A DNA stretch of 55,000 nt from Trachelipus rathkii (taxonomy: Eukaryota; Arthropoda; Malacostraca; Isopoda; Trachelipodidae): the NCBI GenBank assembly GCA_015478945.1, contig JABUQX010021992.1, forward strand, positions 30,001-85,000, read 5' to 3'. The translations under genes and the position numbers were made by a program. The first letter of the stretch is position 1; every line of letters starts with the position of its first letter. Shown here piece by piece: positions 9,701-26,700 of the stretch. The notes under the pieces are model-generated. The model worked only from the letters and a program-made list of their open reading frames with translations. It made no database searches and was not told the DNA's origin.

Positions 9701-12700
9701 CTATCTATTAAACACTAATACGCATCTGACAACTGATGAGCAAGTCCTAAGTAACGTCAGGACTTTAAGTTGAGTTACGGGTGTAATTTTAAATAGAGTT
9801 AGTGGAGATACATCAGAAAGTATAGAAGAGAATATCCACAGCATGAATATAGAGCGATTAGATGGAGCAAAGATAAGAAGTAAGGAGTAACACCTAATAT
9901 ATATAACGGATCTATTCTAGAGGATTAGATTGCTAATTAATATTAATTCAATCATTAACTAAATACTATCAATATTGGTACCTGATACAGCTAATCCCTA
10001 TTCATTGTGATGTCTACAGAGAAGGTCAGTCTTAAAAGGAGGTAGGCACACTCGAGTAGGATAGCTCACTATCAGAGCATCATTATAATATAGCCGACTA
10101 TACTGATAATAATATATTATACTTTATTATGCATAAAGAGTAATAATAAGCCTCAACATACGAGAGTGAGGCAGAGTCAAAGATATAGATGGAGTATCTA
10201 ATGTAGTATCTTAAGTAAAATGTAATCAGTACAGAGTATATTTATTATAGTCTTATTAGAGTGAACACTCATTTGACTATCTAAGACTACTACACTTATC
10301 CTAGTAATACCTAGGTATGATATGTCTCACCTAACACAGTAATTATAGTAGATAGAGTCAGGTCTAACACTATATCAAGTAGGACGAGCAGATGGCCCTA
10401 TTGTATATAATTACTGAGATTTGTTATATGTAGTGAGGAGACATGACGAATGAGAGGAGTGAGCTAGAGCGACCTATAATCACTATTATACTGAAACTTC
10501 TCAGTGATACTCATAGTTTATCTTTCTGTTGATTAGTAGGCCTTAGAGTCTACTGTATACAGTCAATATCACTCGCGTTTGTTGCTTGATCGAATTTAGT
10601 ATATTATCTCCGTAGTTAGATACTAATATTTTACTCCATTTTTGAGGCTTTATTGATAAGTTAGTCAATTTGATTTACATTATATTATGTGTTCGAAATA
10701 CAGTTAGTAGAGAACTGGAGTAACAGTCGTCACATAAGAGTGACGGATAGGTGTGTATAGTATGTCATTATGTATATATAATAGTGTAGGATCTTAGAAA
10801 GATAAGGGTAGAGTCTGACACCGAGAACTTATTATAAATTCTAATACAATTGGACTTGTATTTCTCATTGTACCAACATAGCTTTTGTATCACCACTTTC
10901 TTCGCGATCTCTTTATACAAGAATTATTTATACGAGAGTATGTGAGTCCTAGCATCGAGTGGATGACACTATAAGTATTATGCTGAGATGAGTATTTTTA
11001 AAGATATGAGAACATATTTACTATAAAGATAGTCAATAGAACGTGTGAGTGAGGGAGCAGATAATTATTAGATAAAATTAAAGTGATAGAATGTATAAGG
11101 GATACGAGTTCATCGTACTATCAAAGTAGTTGAAGATCATGATAGTGTCTTGATTATGTATACTATTGGAGGAGAAGATTAGCATTAGGGGATCCATAAA
11201 TGTATGCAAAATGAAACAAAGCCTAGGCTATACTTTATAAATTATTAAGTGGAATATTAGATACGATGTGATCGGAATGATCCAGAAAATACTGAGGTAT
11301 AGCGTTTTTACTGAGTAATCATCCTACATTATTTTCAGGTTATTTCTATGTTCTATATATTAACCATTGAGAGTCAATTAGAGATCCTCACATTATGATA
11401 TTAATTCTTTTATCATGTGAGAGATATAGAAGATAAGCACATTCAGTATCGATACAATCAACCAGTCTAGCCTGTAGTATCTGATGTAGTATTATTTGAA
11501 AAGAAATACTAGACGGATGTATAGTAATGTCAACCAAGATGAATAGGCAGTGTTTACACTCCTCTATAGGTGATAGGAGGCTTGTGAGGAGTAAGCAGTG
11601 AGAGCTTACTATGCATATTAACGCGAGCATGCCTATAGTTCATAGTATTCTTCTCGCTTCTCATATTATATATTATGTCTATTTAGTGCAACATAGCTAG
11701 TATGGACTCTATGTGCTCACTATATGTCTTCAAAGAGTATATAATCATCTATCTCACCGGAAGTATACGATTAATAGAGTCTAGAGAAAACTATTAAAAA
11801 TCATGAGTTTAATTATATGGAAATGATATAATATATCAACCTAAGTTAAAGACACCTTTACTGTAGAGTACTGTCACGAAAAAGCACGAACTTGAGCTAA
11901 GATTCAGATAGTAGGATATGATAGATTCATTATAAAGGTGAGTGATAAATTACCATATGCTGATATAAAGGAAATATGTTAAGAATATTAGATCTATATT
12001 AAGATAGATATTGTAAAGCGGAGTGTTTAACTAATATAATACTACTAGTATGAAGAGTCTGGCTGTAAGAGGCTATAATATATTAGTGGAGAAGGATAAG
12101 TTATTATTAGATAGTGTAAAAAGATGAGCGAGCTATTCTATACTAATTTAATTCGGAATCACTGGAGTATGAGAGACCATAGGTATCACGCACATCCACA
12201 CTGAGTTAGTAGTTAAAGTGAGTATTTTAAGTTAATTTAAATGAGAGTAGATAACATAGAGATAATAGTTTGAATAAACGAGTAGGAGGAATGATGGGGC
12301 CTCGTCATCGGAAGCCAATCTTATCCATTCAATAATAAACTCGTGAGGATTGATATTGACCTTATCACCTCGGTAAGATCCCACAATGTACTTTCTTAAA
12401 GATCATGTTATTGAGACGATCTCTGGAGTTGAGCCATGCTACACTTCGGAGATTGTATATATTATAATGATATAATTCAAATGTGACGAGGATATGATAT
12501 AACATAGAGAGGCACATTTCACACTGAGATATTTGTAACGTGTTGGATGGATGTTATGATAAGATATCTCAGGATAGTTGCGAGTCTATCTACGTTGCGA
12601 GTCGTCAGTTATTGAATGAGATAAAGTAGCTTGTATAGTGGCAGTGTGACATGAGATTTGGCGGCTTATTCTAGTTATGTGAGAATAAATTCACCTAGAG

Positions 12701-13650
12701 TACAAGATAGCGCATTCTAGTATATACTGAGATATAAGAGAGTAATGATGAATGGTGTTAATATCCTATGAGTAAAATCTCGTTAGTTAATAGCTTTATA
12801 CACGTTTGTAAATGTTTACAAGTATTTCTTAGCGTCTTATATTATATAATAGTAATTGGTAGTCTAATTAGCGAGATGGATTCCAATATCACTAAGTTTA
12901 TAGAACCATATAGGACGCCTTTGAGTTTTTTTGAGTAGACACTATTCTGAGTTATTAAGCCTATAGTGCTCAGCGTCAACGTTACGAAAGAGTAATCTAT
13001 GCACACGTATTTCTATGTTTTATAGTATTAGTCACTTTTTCATTAATTAGTCGGGAGTGGAGTTATAGAGAAGGGCACACGAATATTTATGCTGCGAGCG
13101 CGACGTTCAGATTATCTTTATTAATTAAGAGGCAGATTGTATCATGAGCTCTTATAGAATTGAGCCCTACTATAGACATCAGTGAGTCTATACGAATTCT
13201 GTATACACTTATGGTTATATATTGATGTATGAGAAGTAGACAAGACTTTTAATTAATATGGAGCGTACATGAGATGAAGACTATAGAACATATGCTGTCA
13301 TTTGTTTCTTTATTTAATGGGAGTCACGTATATCCAGTTGTCTCTGCATCTATTCTTTATAAACTTGCCACCATGAGATCTTAGTTACATAAACTAGACC
13401 AGTTAGCATGATCTCATCTCTATAGATGTGTAGCGAAGTACGAGCGAGTATACATTACAAGTTAAATCTTGCGTTTCACAACTTGTGAGGTATTAGCGTA
13501 GATTATCTCTCTCACTACACTGTACCTAACGTATGTCCTTATATTCACGCTGAACTAGATCCTAAGTTGACGAAATCCATAAAGCACGTAATTTATGTAG
13601 CTACTATAGAGATTGGGAGATGTTTTATGGATCCAAAGTAGTAAAGTCAC
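9701..13650. other. Disordered 4-kb block, no gene or clear repeat
   Basis: No frame, satellite linker or TA-rich spacer was recognised across about 4 kb. Short words such as GAGT, TAGA and ATAG are frequent, and local order looks close to random. It lies between parts of the same satellite, so it may be satellite whose consensus is too corrupted to read, or a separate old sequence. The 80-codon minus-strand frame at 11388-11630 has no recognisable feature. Confidence 0.4.
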
Positions 13651-16600
13651 TTAAAATTGTTTGGTAAAAAAGTATAAGATTAATAAGTATATATTTTATA
13701 TATGTGATAGTATTGAGGATATTAAACTTTACACAGTCAATAATATAAGGTATATATTAATATATATATAATTAAAGCAGTAGACCAATTAGATTGTTAA
13801 TATTATATGAAAATCTTGTCCGACTATGTATAGATTATAAAAAATTAATGATCCAATGTAGGCATGTAGTTAACAATTAAGTATTATATAAATATATATA
13901 ATTAATATATATATATATATATATAATAATAATAAATATTATAATTATATATAATTAATATTATAATATTATAATAATATTATATTAAATAGAATAATAA
14001 AGCCAAGACAATTCTCCTTTGTAAATAACCTTATCATTAATATATTGATATATTAATTAAATTAATATATAATTATAATTAATATAATATATATCCATAT
14101 AATATATATATATAATTAATTAATTAAATAAATTTTATTTAATTTAAAAGTAGGAGTATACACTGCTTATATAACAATTCGAGAATGTGAATTTTAGTAC
14201 ATTTTCACTAGGGTCCATATATTTTATAATATATAAAGTAGTACTTCTATATCCTCTGTATGTCTTATGTATATCTATTTGAGATAATTGAGGGTTATTT
14301 AACGTTATAAAAATCCATATTTTAAAGCTTGTTTCTTACAATATATTTTAGTTGAGTGAAAAATTTAAAAATTTACGTATTCAGATGATGGTTATCTTTA
14401 TTCCATATATTGTTAGATTATAAGTAAACTATTAATAATGAGACCTACCTAACTATGCTATTGTTACTTTATTTTTTTCAGTTTTCCTTGTTTTTTTATA
14501 TTTGAGTGAGTAGGTCTTACGTTGAGACCGTAAGTTGCCTATGATATATTATCATATTTAGTAGGTCTACGTTACCTTATAATATAACACCAGTTTAGAT
14601 CTATGTTCTTTTATATTATTGGGTATTTATAATATGAGGACCTATACACTATAGATTTGCTGGTTTCTTATTAATATATTTTAGGTGAGAGTTACAAAGT
14701 GACTACATTATAATATAAACACCGTACTTGAGCTTTGAGTTTCTTATATTATATTATAGTCAGTATTTGAGTTAGCTTATTTATTAAATATTTAGAAAAT
14801 TTCAAACTTAAAATTTGATTCTTGTTTATCTACTGCAAACATAGTATATATACATATTATATATAACTAGATTACTACAGTATAAACACCAGTTGACTTG
14901 TTCATATTAATAATTTAAGGGATTCATCATGATACCCAAGTTTGAACTTTTTCCTTTACATATTGGGTCTATAGTGAGATAGACCCAAGTTCTTGTATTT
15001 TAAATACTACTATTGTACTAAGATATTATTCTTTTTATCATATATACAGTATTATTATCTATACTGTTGATATCATTATTAATTATTCTTAAGTATAGCT
15101 CTATAGTTTTTTTAGCAATCTGATCCATAAGTCATACATAATTATATGAAGCAATTACATTGAAACCTTTTTTTGCACTTACGTCAATGTTTTTCTATGA
15201 GAGCTTTAGTAGCTATATGGAGATTGTACTTAATTAATTAATTATAACCCTCTGGCCTCTCACTTATTAGCACTTAATATAAATTATATCAATAATTAAA
15301 TATTTATCCTATATTTTGGATGAAAAGTCGAGATCATCCATATACATATACTTATATTTTAATAATTCTATTCATATAGAATAATCTGAAAGAAGAATAA
15401 GATTTCCAATATATATTTGGATTTAAAAGAACGTTTGATAAACTTCAGACACGTTTGAAATCCATATCAAAGGTATAGTAATAAATTTCTTATTATATAA
15501 TGAGTCTAATTGCATAACTAAAAAATACCATCTGAATATATAATATGAATTATTGACTTTTCTAGAGTGAGTCTTTAATATTAGTGACTTAATCTTTACT
15601 GTTGCTTATGTTTCTTTAGATTAATTTTATTAGTGGGTGATTAACTATTAACCTACATATTTGAGCTTGTATTCTTCTAATTTTTAGGGGTATTAATTTA
15701 CCAATATGATTAGGTACTTTATAATTATTGCAAGATTCGAACCTATTACACTCAAGCTGCTTATTTTATTTTAATCTATATTATTTAACTTTTCTTAGTA
15801 TATTATTTATATTAATTCTGAGGGTCAGTCTCGTAACTCACTTTAGATCTGTCTTAATGTTATTATTTATAATAGGTCACGTTATCCATTAAATTCACCT
15901 AGTTATGATCACTATGTATACTTTAAATTTAGGGTAGTTTAAGGTGAGTAGATCACCAAGTTGCTTGGATTTTTATATTAATTGGGTAGTCAAGTGACAC
16001 CATAAGAGTATTAGATACTTAATGTGATTTAGGTAGCTAGTCTGTATATTCGATTTTATTTATATTATTCAGGATCAATTTATTTCTTTAATAACATTGG
16101 AGTCTAATTGACTCCAATATATTGATTTCTTACTAAATTAGTTGAGTAATTACGTCTAAATTTCCAGTATACTCTTGGTATCTCTTTTGAGTCAATATGG
16201 TATATGATAAACTCTCTACAGTTTAGCTTTTTTCACCTCTTATATTTTCACGGATGGTCACAGATGTATCCCGTTATCCTTCTCTGTACACATCTGTGCA
16301 AGTTTCTCTATTATTATCTTAATAACACGTTTTGTATATCTATTAATCACGTGATCAATATATATATAATATATTATATATATACTCTAATTATTAGCTA
16401 TTGTTCTTAATGCTAAGATTGCCAGATTCATTGGGAATTAATATATAATTATATTAATTATATATATATATAATATATATATATATATATAATATATCTA
16501 TATAATATAAATATTTAATCATATATATATTTAATATATTTAATATATTACTTTAATATTACTAGTGTCAAATATTAACATATTAAATATTATAAATAAT

Positions 16601-17711
16601 ACTTAATTTATATATAAATCATATATTATATATATTATAATTTTTATAAGTTGGTCAACTGTTACTTAACATTACATGGTATCATGAAATATAGATACTT
16701 TATTTCATGAGGTATCTATATTTTAAATTTAGGCTTCTTATATCTGTTAGCTTGTTCTATGATAAAAGGGTTTTACGTTATAAACCCTATATTGACATTA
16801 TTCTTATTCTTTAATATATTATAGGGATAGTTTATTTTATTAAACATTATTTGTATGATTCATATTAAATCTTAATATATTATTAGCGGTTACACTATGA
16901 TCCACATTAACTCAGCTTTGAACTTTATGATCTATTATATATATTTTATTCAAGTATTCACTTGTCTATTTTTATTATCTTTCCTTTATATTTGGAGTAT
17001 TCCATATTCGTAGACCTATTATCACTAGTTGCCCTGATTTATTTTTTAATTAGGTATAACAAAAAGTTAAACTTCTGGAAATAAATATTTTTATAATTAT
17101 GGGTAGAGGACCCTAGTTGCTTAAGTGATATACTTTAATTAATATATTTAGGGGTATCTATGTGAAATTCAAATTTAAATTAATTTAAATTGTTTCACTT
17201 ATTTATATTTATAGTTATCTGAAAAACATATTTCTGACAAAAATTTTATTAACATTGGAGTTACACGTATGTGACCATTGTTTTTCTATATAAATATATG
17301 AGTGATCAAACTGTAATACATAGATTTAGTACTTTTGAATTATTATCTTTATTAAATTTAATATGTGAGTCATTTAAGATTACCTAGATTATATGCTTGT
17401 TCCTATATATAAATAAAGGTGAATTCACAGTAAACTCTAGATTACTTAGCTTTTATTAACATTGTCCTTGATTATCTTTATTATCTCATTTTAACGCTCA
17501 TGTTATCTATTATAAGTTGAATCATATATAAATCTCAGTTATTAGCTTGATTCTTATAACATTATATAATGATTCAGTGTATCACTTTGTGAGTAAAATT
17601 TAATAAACCTAAATATAATATATTTAAATATTTATATAATATATATATATTAATATTAGTATATATTATATAAAATATTATATATAAATTATAGAATGTT
17701 ATATCAAAAAT

Positions 17712-17753
<42 letters not shown>

Positions 17754-20700
17754 AATACTATTTATATATATATAATATATATATTATTAAAATATATTTA
17801 ATAATTAATATATATATTAATATATTATAATATTAAATATATATATACACCGTATCTAATTAATTATAAATAATATATATGTTAAATATATATATTAATT
17901 TATTAATTAATTATATATATATAATTATATATATTATATATATTATAATTAATATTATAATATTATTAATAATAATTAATATATTTTTTATAAATAAGTG
18001 TGATCATCATTGAGACTTATACTAAATCTTTTCCAATTGATTATTTATAAGTATATTGGTATACGGGTACTTATTATATATAAATGAGCTTATCTATTCA
18101 CTGTAGTCAACTTATATGTTTCTATGAGTATATTATATGGGGATTTACGGTAATATATATAACTCACCTATTATGTACTTGTTTCTTAACATTAATGGGA
18201 GATTAATTTAAACCCTACATAGTTGAATGTTCTTTAATAATTGGTAAGGTCTAACTTGTAAACCCAGTACTGAGCACTCTATGTTTCTACTTTATTTAAT
18301 ATACTTTCTACGTAACATAATCTTGTTTAATTTATAAATATTTAGGGTTAGTCTATTAGTGGTAAATCACATTATATTAACTTAGATTTAATGCTCCATA
18401 TGTTAATTATTTATATTTATATAAAATTATAAGTATTAGAGAACCAAACGGTTAATCACTCAATATTTATCACAGATTCATTTGTACATTAACTACAATA
18501 AATGCCCTTACGTAAGTTGAGTTAACTCCATTTTCAATTTGTATTGATATTATAATAATCACTTTTGAAGAGGTGTATATGGGTCACCATAGTTTTGCTG
18601 TGAATCTTATTATACTTGTGCGAAAAAAGTGCCACATCTATAGATAAAATATAAGATATTTAATATATTTTATAAATATCTCATTCATTCACAGAGTTAA
18701 TTAATACAATTACTTTTATTTGGAGTGGTTTGTTCAGTGTGCGACATTAGCTTGGGGTGGAGTCTACTTTAGATTTAAGTCAAGAGTTTCGAAACTGCTA
18801 ATTAAGGATATTTTAATAACACTAGTATTTTAATCACCACTTCACCAGTTTGTCTTATTGAGTATAAATTATTTATTAATTGATGACTCACTAGTGAAAC
18901 AGTCAAAAGTGGATCACTTTTAACTTCTTATAAATAGCTTATATAAACTTAATAGTCAGCTTTATATTACTATTTTTATTCTTTATTATAATAATTGTAC
19001 TACAAATTTAGTACACAGCTAAAGTTATTTGATATCATCAATAAGCAAGAAATTTGTTCTAGAATATAATTTGGATATAATATTAATTATATTAATATAT
19101 TATAATTTATATATTATAATATATATATATATATTATTATTATAATAGATTATATATTATTAAAATTATATATTAATTATATAATGAACATTATAATATA
19201 ATAATATATTATATAAATAATATACATTATATATAATAATTATACTATTATAGTCAATAAATTTGTGATAATTAATTCATGAGATAGATATATTTATTTA
19301 GATACGAATTATTACTCCAATATATAATAATATATATATATGATATACATATATATATACGAGATTTTATTTTACATTATTAATTCAAATGTTACACGAT
19401 CCCTTAAATTATATTATACACTCATTATAGTATATATATATATATATATAACTAAATATATATATTTAATAAATAATTATTTTATAAAGTGTAGTGAGAT
19501 ACACCATTGAGCTTAAACTATAGTATTAGGATTTAGTACTTATTTCGGTCTTATAAATTAGGACTCTTATTCCATTTACTGTTATGATTGTTCTTGATAT
19601 ATTGAGGGTTTCGATACCCATTATGCTTGTTCTTTACATAATTGGGTAGTTATTTTAACCCACCATGTATTGATTTGAGTTTATTATTATATTGTAGGTA
19701 CTTTAGACCCAGCTGTTCTTGATTATTATTATTTTTATTTCAAGTTTCTTTGATATTTTTATATATTGGGGTCAACTGACCCCAGTTTGCCTGTTATTAT
19801 TTTTATATAAATTTTAAGAGGTTAAATGATTTATCACGTGACACAAGTTGCTTGTTCTTTATATTGGGAGTTAAGGGGACCCGTTGCTGGTATTCTTTTA
19901 TCTTGGGGTCAAGTGATCACCAGCTGCTTTCATGTTCTTTTATACTTTAGTCAGTTTACGTGTTCTTATTAACATATGGAGTCACTTGACCACATTTGTT
20001 TTAGTTTATCTATTATTTATATGGGTCACCGATATACACCCAGTGTTAGCTTGTATTTATAAATTAGGGTCAATGTAACATCAATGTACTTTTATATATC
20101 CTTTATACTTTTGAGGTCAACGTGAACCCTCATGTTATACTTATGCTTTCATATTGTACTAATAGTTTCTATTTTTTATTACGTGTTCGATTAATTATAC
20201 GCTGTTCCTCTCGTTATCTTAGCATGTTATTCTAGAGTGCAGGATTTTGCTTTCACGAATTACTATATTCGTAACTCATATATATTATATAAGTAAAATA
20301 ATATATATTAATATATATATACTACTTTTGTATATTTTATTAATTTCAATATATATATAATCACATTTATACATACATAACTAATATATAATTATTAATT
20401 AATATAATTACTAATATAATATATACACACGTATATATTATACTATATAATAAGCAATTATCGATATTATTATTATATTATACATGCGCGGATGAATAAA
20501 TTATCAATAAATGATAAATATTATAGTATATATATTTTATTAAGTCGGACTACTAGCTAAACTCGATGTGATTTTTAATAATTTTATCGTAGATCCATAA
20601 AATTGAGGCATTTACCGTTCTGAGTTGCTTGTTCTGTGAATAATGTGGGTAGATCTTAAGCTGACTAAACATCCATGTATTTAGACACATAAGCTGATAA

Positions 20701-23700
20701 TCTTTACTCTACATTGGGCTATGTTATATTAAAAATAATCCTTGATTGTGAGTTCCTCTTTAATTGAGATAAGATTTGACCTAGCTCATTCCAAGCTATT
20801 TGTTCTTTTTATATCTTTTTCATCTGTTTCTTGAGTGTTTTTTTGATACTTGGGGTCTATCGTGAACCTACATAGTTGCGCTGATCTTTTGTATAAATTA
20901 GGGTCCCGTATTACCCAGTTATCTTGTCTTCTTTATATTAGGGGAGTAGAGGGTTAGGGATCAGTCACTCAACAAGTATTGCCTGGTTTTCATTTATATA
21001 TTAGGGGTTCAAGAGATGATCCTATTATGACTTGACTATCTATGTTTTATTTAATTATTTGTCGTTTTTAACCTCGATGTCTCTTCTATATTACACATTG
21101 AGGTCAGATTCAACTTGATCACTATATATATTTGTTTGTTTCTTATATCAAATAATGGGTCACAGTTAAAAATAACCCTACTAGTTGCTTGTTTTTCTAT
21201 TATGAATTAAGGGTACATGTGAGTACCCCAGTTAGCTTTTTTCTCTTTATATATAATTAATGTAAGTCGCGTGAACCCTAACGTATGATAATCTATGTCT
21301 TACCATTTGAGTCAGTTATTCTTTTTTCTTTTCGGTATTTAGTTTATTCAACGTGAACACATTGCTTGTTTCTTAAATGCATAGTATGCCTTAGATTAAC
21401 ATTTGGGAAAATATTTAATATAGATATTATAATGAATAATATTGATTATATATATACATATTATCCATACTATATAAGGATACCTTAATATATAATATTT
21501 ATTATAATATTAATTAAAATTATTATTAAATAAAAGCTGAATATTATATTATACATTATAATTAATATTAATAGAACAATATAAAACGTATTAATAAGTA
21601 ATATTATACCTATATGAGCGCACTAATTTTAATACATCGTATAGCTTCATATATATAATAAGTACTTATTCATTATATAATACAGTAATTTGATATAAGA
21701 TGAGGCACTGCTGTAAACTAAGTTCGAATTTAAGACTATAAGGTCACTACTATTCTGGGAGGTCATTTTGTTATTTAATATTAGTGACTTTCTCTTACTG
21801 TTGCTTCCCATATTGATTTTATGAGGGATTACTGAGATACTCCATTTGCACTTGTTTTCTCCATAATGGTGAGTTATTCTTCACTCACCCACCAGTTATT
21901 GATGGTATCTTTATATTGTAGGTCACTTACTTGTATTACCGCCCATGATAACTTGTCCTTTACTTTAATTTTTTTTATTCACAGTTTTCTTGTTTATTTT
22001 TATATTGGGGAGATCTATCGTGACTATCTACCTCTATAGACTTGATTTTTAAATATTAGGTGATACTGTTTACCTCTGTCCATTTATGCTTGTTCTTTAT
22101 TATTAAATACAATTTGGAGAGTTAGATTTTAGGGGAACTTCCATAAGTTATGCCTGATTTTCTTATTTTATATTGAGGAGGTCATTATTGTACCCCAGCA
22201 TGCTTGTATCTTTATATTAGTAATACTTTCACAGTGTGTGTATTAGGTACATTCTTTATTATTATATACTGTATGGATATCAGACTCTCGACGCCTACTT
22301 CTGTTGGGGCCAGTTGCTCAGTGTGAGTAATGGTGATTTATACGCTATTTGAAAACCAAGATCTATGATTGTAGATCTGATCATTTGATATCATATTAAT
22401 AGTCTTTTCTGATATATAACTACAATAAGTTGCCTTTTCGCCTTTATATCATAGAGTACACGGCTCGAGCTAATACTTAACATTGTTAGGACCTGACTCT
22501 TTTGCCCTTTTGATAAATAGATTTGGTGTTCTTTTATTATCGTTCACTACAGGATTGTTCAACAGATGTTACATTTTTTATAACTTACTTTTAAATATTA
22601 ATATATTCTTTCTGTGTTCGTTATAATAGCATGTTTATATCAAATAGACAATTGGGAAATATATATATCTAATTACGTCAAGGTTCTATTCCTAATATTT
22701 AATATATTTCTTATTTACAGTTAGATCCACCCGGTGACTAACAAATCTACGTTTATATATGATTTATTTCGTCACCCTTGAACGTTATCATTACACATAT
22801 AAGTCAATAATGTATATCTAACTTAGATATATAGTATACCTAATATTTCAAAACCCTGACACTCTCATATAATCGGTTGATAGAATAGGTTAGTAGATAT
22901 CAGTTTATATATTTATCAATTTTCCTTCTTATTAAAGTAATTAATAATATATAACTAGAACACAAACTTCAACGTCTCTATCACAACCCACATGAAATTA
23001 CTTTTGTTTATTACCAGTAAATTTATTTATGTTTTTCTTTCATTTCATTCTCAATATTTAAAGCTAAATCTTTTTTTATAAGTGAGGCACCTACATAGCG
23101 AGGCATAACCAATTGCGATGAGAGACTATTTAGTAACTTTTAGAGTATTCTTGTACAAAAAATTCAAGACCGACACTGTACTAATATGATTATTGCATGA
23201 ATATCTTTGAATTATTATGTGGGATCTTCAAGATAACCAAATATCGTGTTGATATCATTAATATAGTTCTATACTATATAATGAGGATGAATTTATAATT
23301 ATATTATTTAACGTACTTCATATAATCAATAGTGATAATTAATGATCTTCTGAAATAGAATTAAATTATATATATTTAATTATATATAATATATTAATTA
23401 TATATTGAAATTATAAATAATGATAATAAATTAATAATAATATTAAGTATATAATTTATAAAATATATATAATATATTATAAATTTATATAATTAAATAA
23501 AATCACTTAATCAATTAAGACAAAATGTAACATTTAATAATAAAAATTAATCACATAAATATTATTATGATATAAAATGGAGTAGGATCACATTCATGAC
23601 TAAATCATACGATGGTAAATTATTTAGTAACATTAATTATCGAGAGGTCATTAAAAATTACGAAGCTCTTCTTCTGTGCTGTTGTGATTTCTTGATATTG

Positions 23701-26700
23701 GGGTTTAAAGGATACCCATTTTCCTATAGTACAATTCATAATATATGAGGGTAAATAATAAATAAACCAACTAAGTTATGAGATTAGGCTCGTAGATCAA
23801 GCTCTAATTAATTTAAGATCACATTGTAACCCCAGCATTGCTTTAAGTATCATTATTTTTTTATATTCAGTAATATATTTGTAATTTTTGTATTTGGTGG
23901 ATGTATCGATGATCACGTACTATAGTTAGTGTCAGTAGTTTAGTAGTTTAAAAGTTTTAGATGAGGTTCACGATGTACCGTTAGTCCAGTGGTCCAGCTC
24001 TCGTAGATCTTTCATTGAGGTATTTAAAGGGAGTGAATCCCACTAGTATGTTAGGTTTATTAATTAGTATGGAGTGGATAGTCATGAACCCAACAAGATC
24101 TTAACTGTTAGTTTCAGTTTATAATTATTGTGCTCTTGTTTTACTAGATTATCTTATATCTGTCTTTTTGAGCAAAAGGGAAAAAATATACATATTTTAA
24201 GATATATCAATTATATAAAAAATTAAACTATTAATAACATCACCAATAATAATAGTACTAACATCGGTTGTTTCATTTATAATAATAGGGTAATGTAAAA
24301 TACACTCCAGATATTATGACATAATGTCACTTTTAAATGCTAATTGAATAGAGGACGTTCAAGTGAACATCAGATTATTACCTATAGACTTTTAATCACA
24401 CAATTCAATATATCAGATGTTTTACTATATTTTCATTTATCGATATTGTTATCATAAACGTAGTGAAGCATAAGGAATGTGCTTGATACATATAGAAATT
24501 AAGTCAGTTGACATGAATTCGCATGAGGAAATAATATTATAAAATTATAAAAATAAATTATAATTATTAATATAATTTATTATTATATAAATATTGTTAA
24601 GTTGAGTAGTTTAGTTAAGAGTTACGTTATTTCTTATAATCTAATTAGTTTGACTCCATGCTCAGTTAAATTAATTAATTAAAGAAATCAATAGAAATAA
24701 CTAAAAAAAGTACGTATTAATTTAATTAATAAATTATTAAATTGAATAATAATAATAAAAATATTGAAATACATATAATTAGCAACTAGAAAAATATATT
24801 ATAATTAAGTGAGACTACAACTAATAAAAATAATAAAATAAGTACAAATTCAGATACTTCAAAACTCGATGGATTTAGTCACTAATATATTTCAGTTGAG
24901 GTGTCCTTTTTCAAAATTAGAGTTGTGTTAACTTCATTCTGCATATTGTCCTTTGATATATCTCTTGATACTTTTTAAGGGTGTATACCATGTACCCATT
25001 TGCTTGTTCTTACATATTGGGGTTTATTTAACACCCCAGATTGATAGGTTCTTTATATTGAGGTCACTTGACCATGTTGCTTGTTCTTTATTTTTTCAGT
25101 TTCCTTGTTTTTAATATTGGGGAGTCTCGAGTGAAACCTAGTTGCCCTTGATTTTTTTAAATTAGGGTAACGTATCACACAAATGTATGCTTTTGATTCT
25201 TTATATTGGGATTAGATATAAGGTGAGTACCACCAGTTGCTGTTATTTCAAATAATAGAGTGGGGCCAATTACAAGTCGACTCACCCAGACTTGCACTTG
25301 TTACATATTTATATATTGTAGTAGTATTGTTGGTGTCATTTTTTACACATCTCTTGAGGAATGGTCAACTTGATCAGCAAATTAGTGTAGTCATAATATA
25401 ATAACGCTGGGATCCTGTGTAACAAACACACAAGTTGGCGTTTGTGCTTGTTCTTAAATGAGGTCTCATCGTAAACATAACAATCACAGTCATTGGCTTT
25501 ATGTAACCTATTCGTAATTTAAGGATGTTACGCTACCAGTACTTTGCTTTTACACTCATTGTCATTTCTTTTTTATCTTTACGTTTGTATTCATCACGAT
25601 GACATACTGTACTGATATCATTAACTGAATCGTACGACACTAGTCTCCAGGCCATGTCATACTCATTTGGCAATAATTATTATAAGATATTTGGCAACTA
25701 TGTATTTCATGTAGAGGTGCCGATTTGTCATGATACCGTATTAGGGACAACATATATCTAACCATTTATAATTAGTGAGTGAATCGAGATTCTTATAATT
25801 TTGAAATAGTCATAATAGACCTTATACAGTATAATATTTCTATATAGTACATATATAGAGCCTCAGGGCTTTATATTAATCAACTGTTGTGGTTTTCACA
25901 TGCCTCACTATACCGTGAGACATATTAATATCGTTAGCTTCTATCGAGCTATAATAATAATCATATATAAATATATTAGGCACATTCATTAACTGTATAT
26001 TATTGACTTGTTTCTGATATATGGAGGATTAAACGATCATAACCAATTTGCTCATTGAGTTCTATACTCAAATTGGAGTGTTTTATTTAAATGCAACCAA
26101 GTTATGTATAAGTGTACATTTTAATATGAGGTCAACTTGACCCCAAGTCTGCCATTGTTTCTTATAATTATATATTTTTAATCATTCATATGTTATTTAT
26201 GTAATAAGGTACTAATTACTTAGGCCTATTTAGTTGTTACTTAAATATATAGGGAATCCAACGTTTAAACTAATACACAATAATATAATAATCTATAATA
26301 ATATAATAATAATAATAATAATTCCAGTTGCTTTTCTTTATAATTGGGGATTAAAGTGAGACGCCATAGTTGCTGGATATTTTAATATAATTGAGAGTGA
26401 AGTACACTAAAATAAATAGATGATAATCACATCCAAGCAGTGCTTGGTTTATATTTTCAGATATATCTAATTGTTCATTATTCATAAGGAGTTACATTAA
26501 GACGATTATTAGTATGTATCTTTATAAATAGGGTCCACGTAAAACCAGAATCTGATATCGATTCTATTAATTAAATTAGGAAAATTAATATATACACACT
26601 CCAGATTCGCTTATTCACTCTTGAATATTAGGTGGAATATCATAACCAAGAATTGAACAGATGTTACTCTATGAGCTTTATAACACATTTCGAGATTGCA

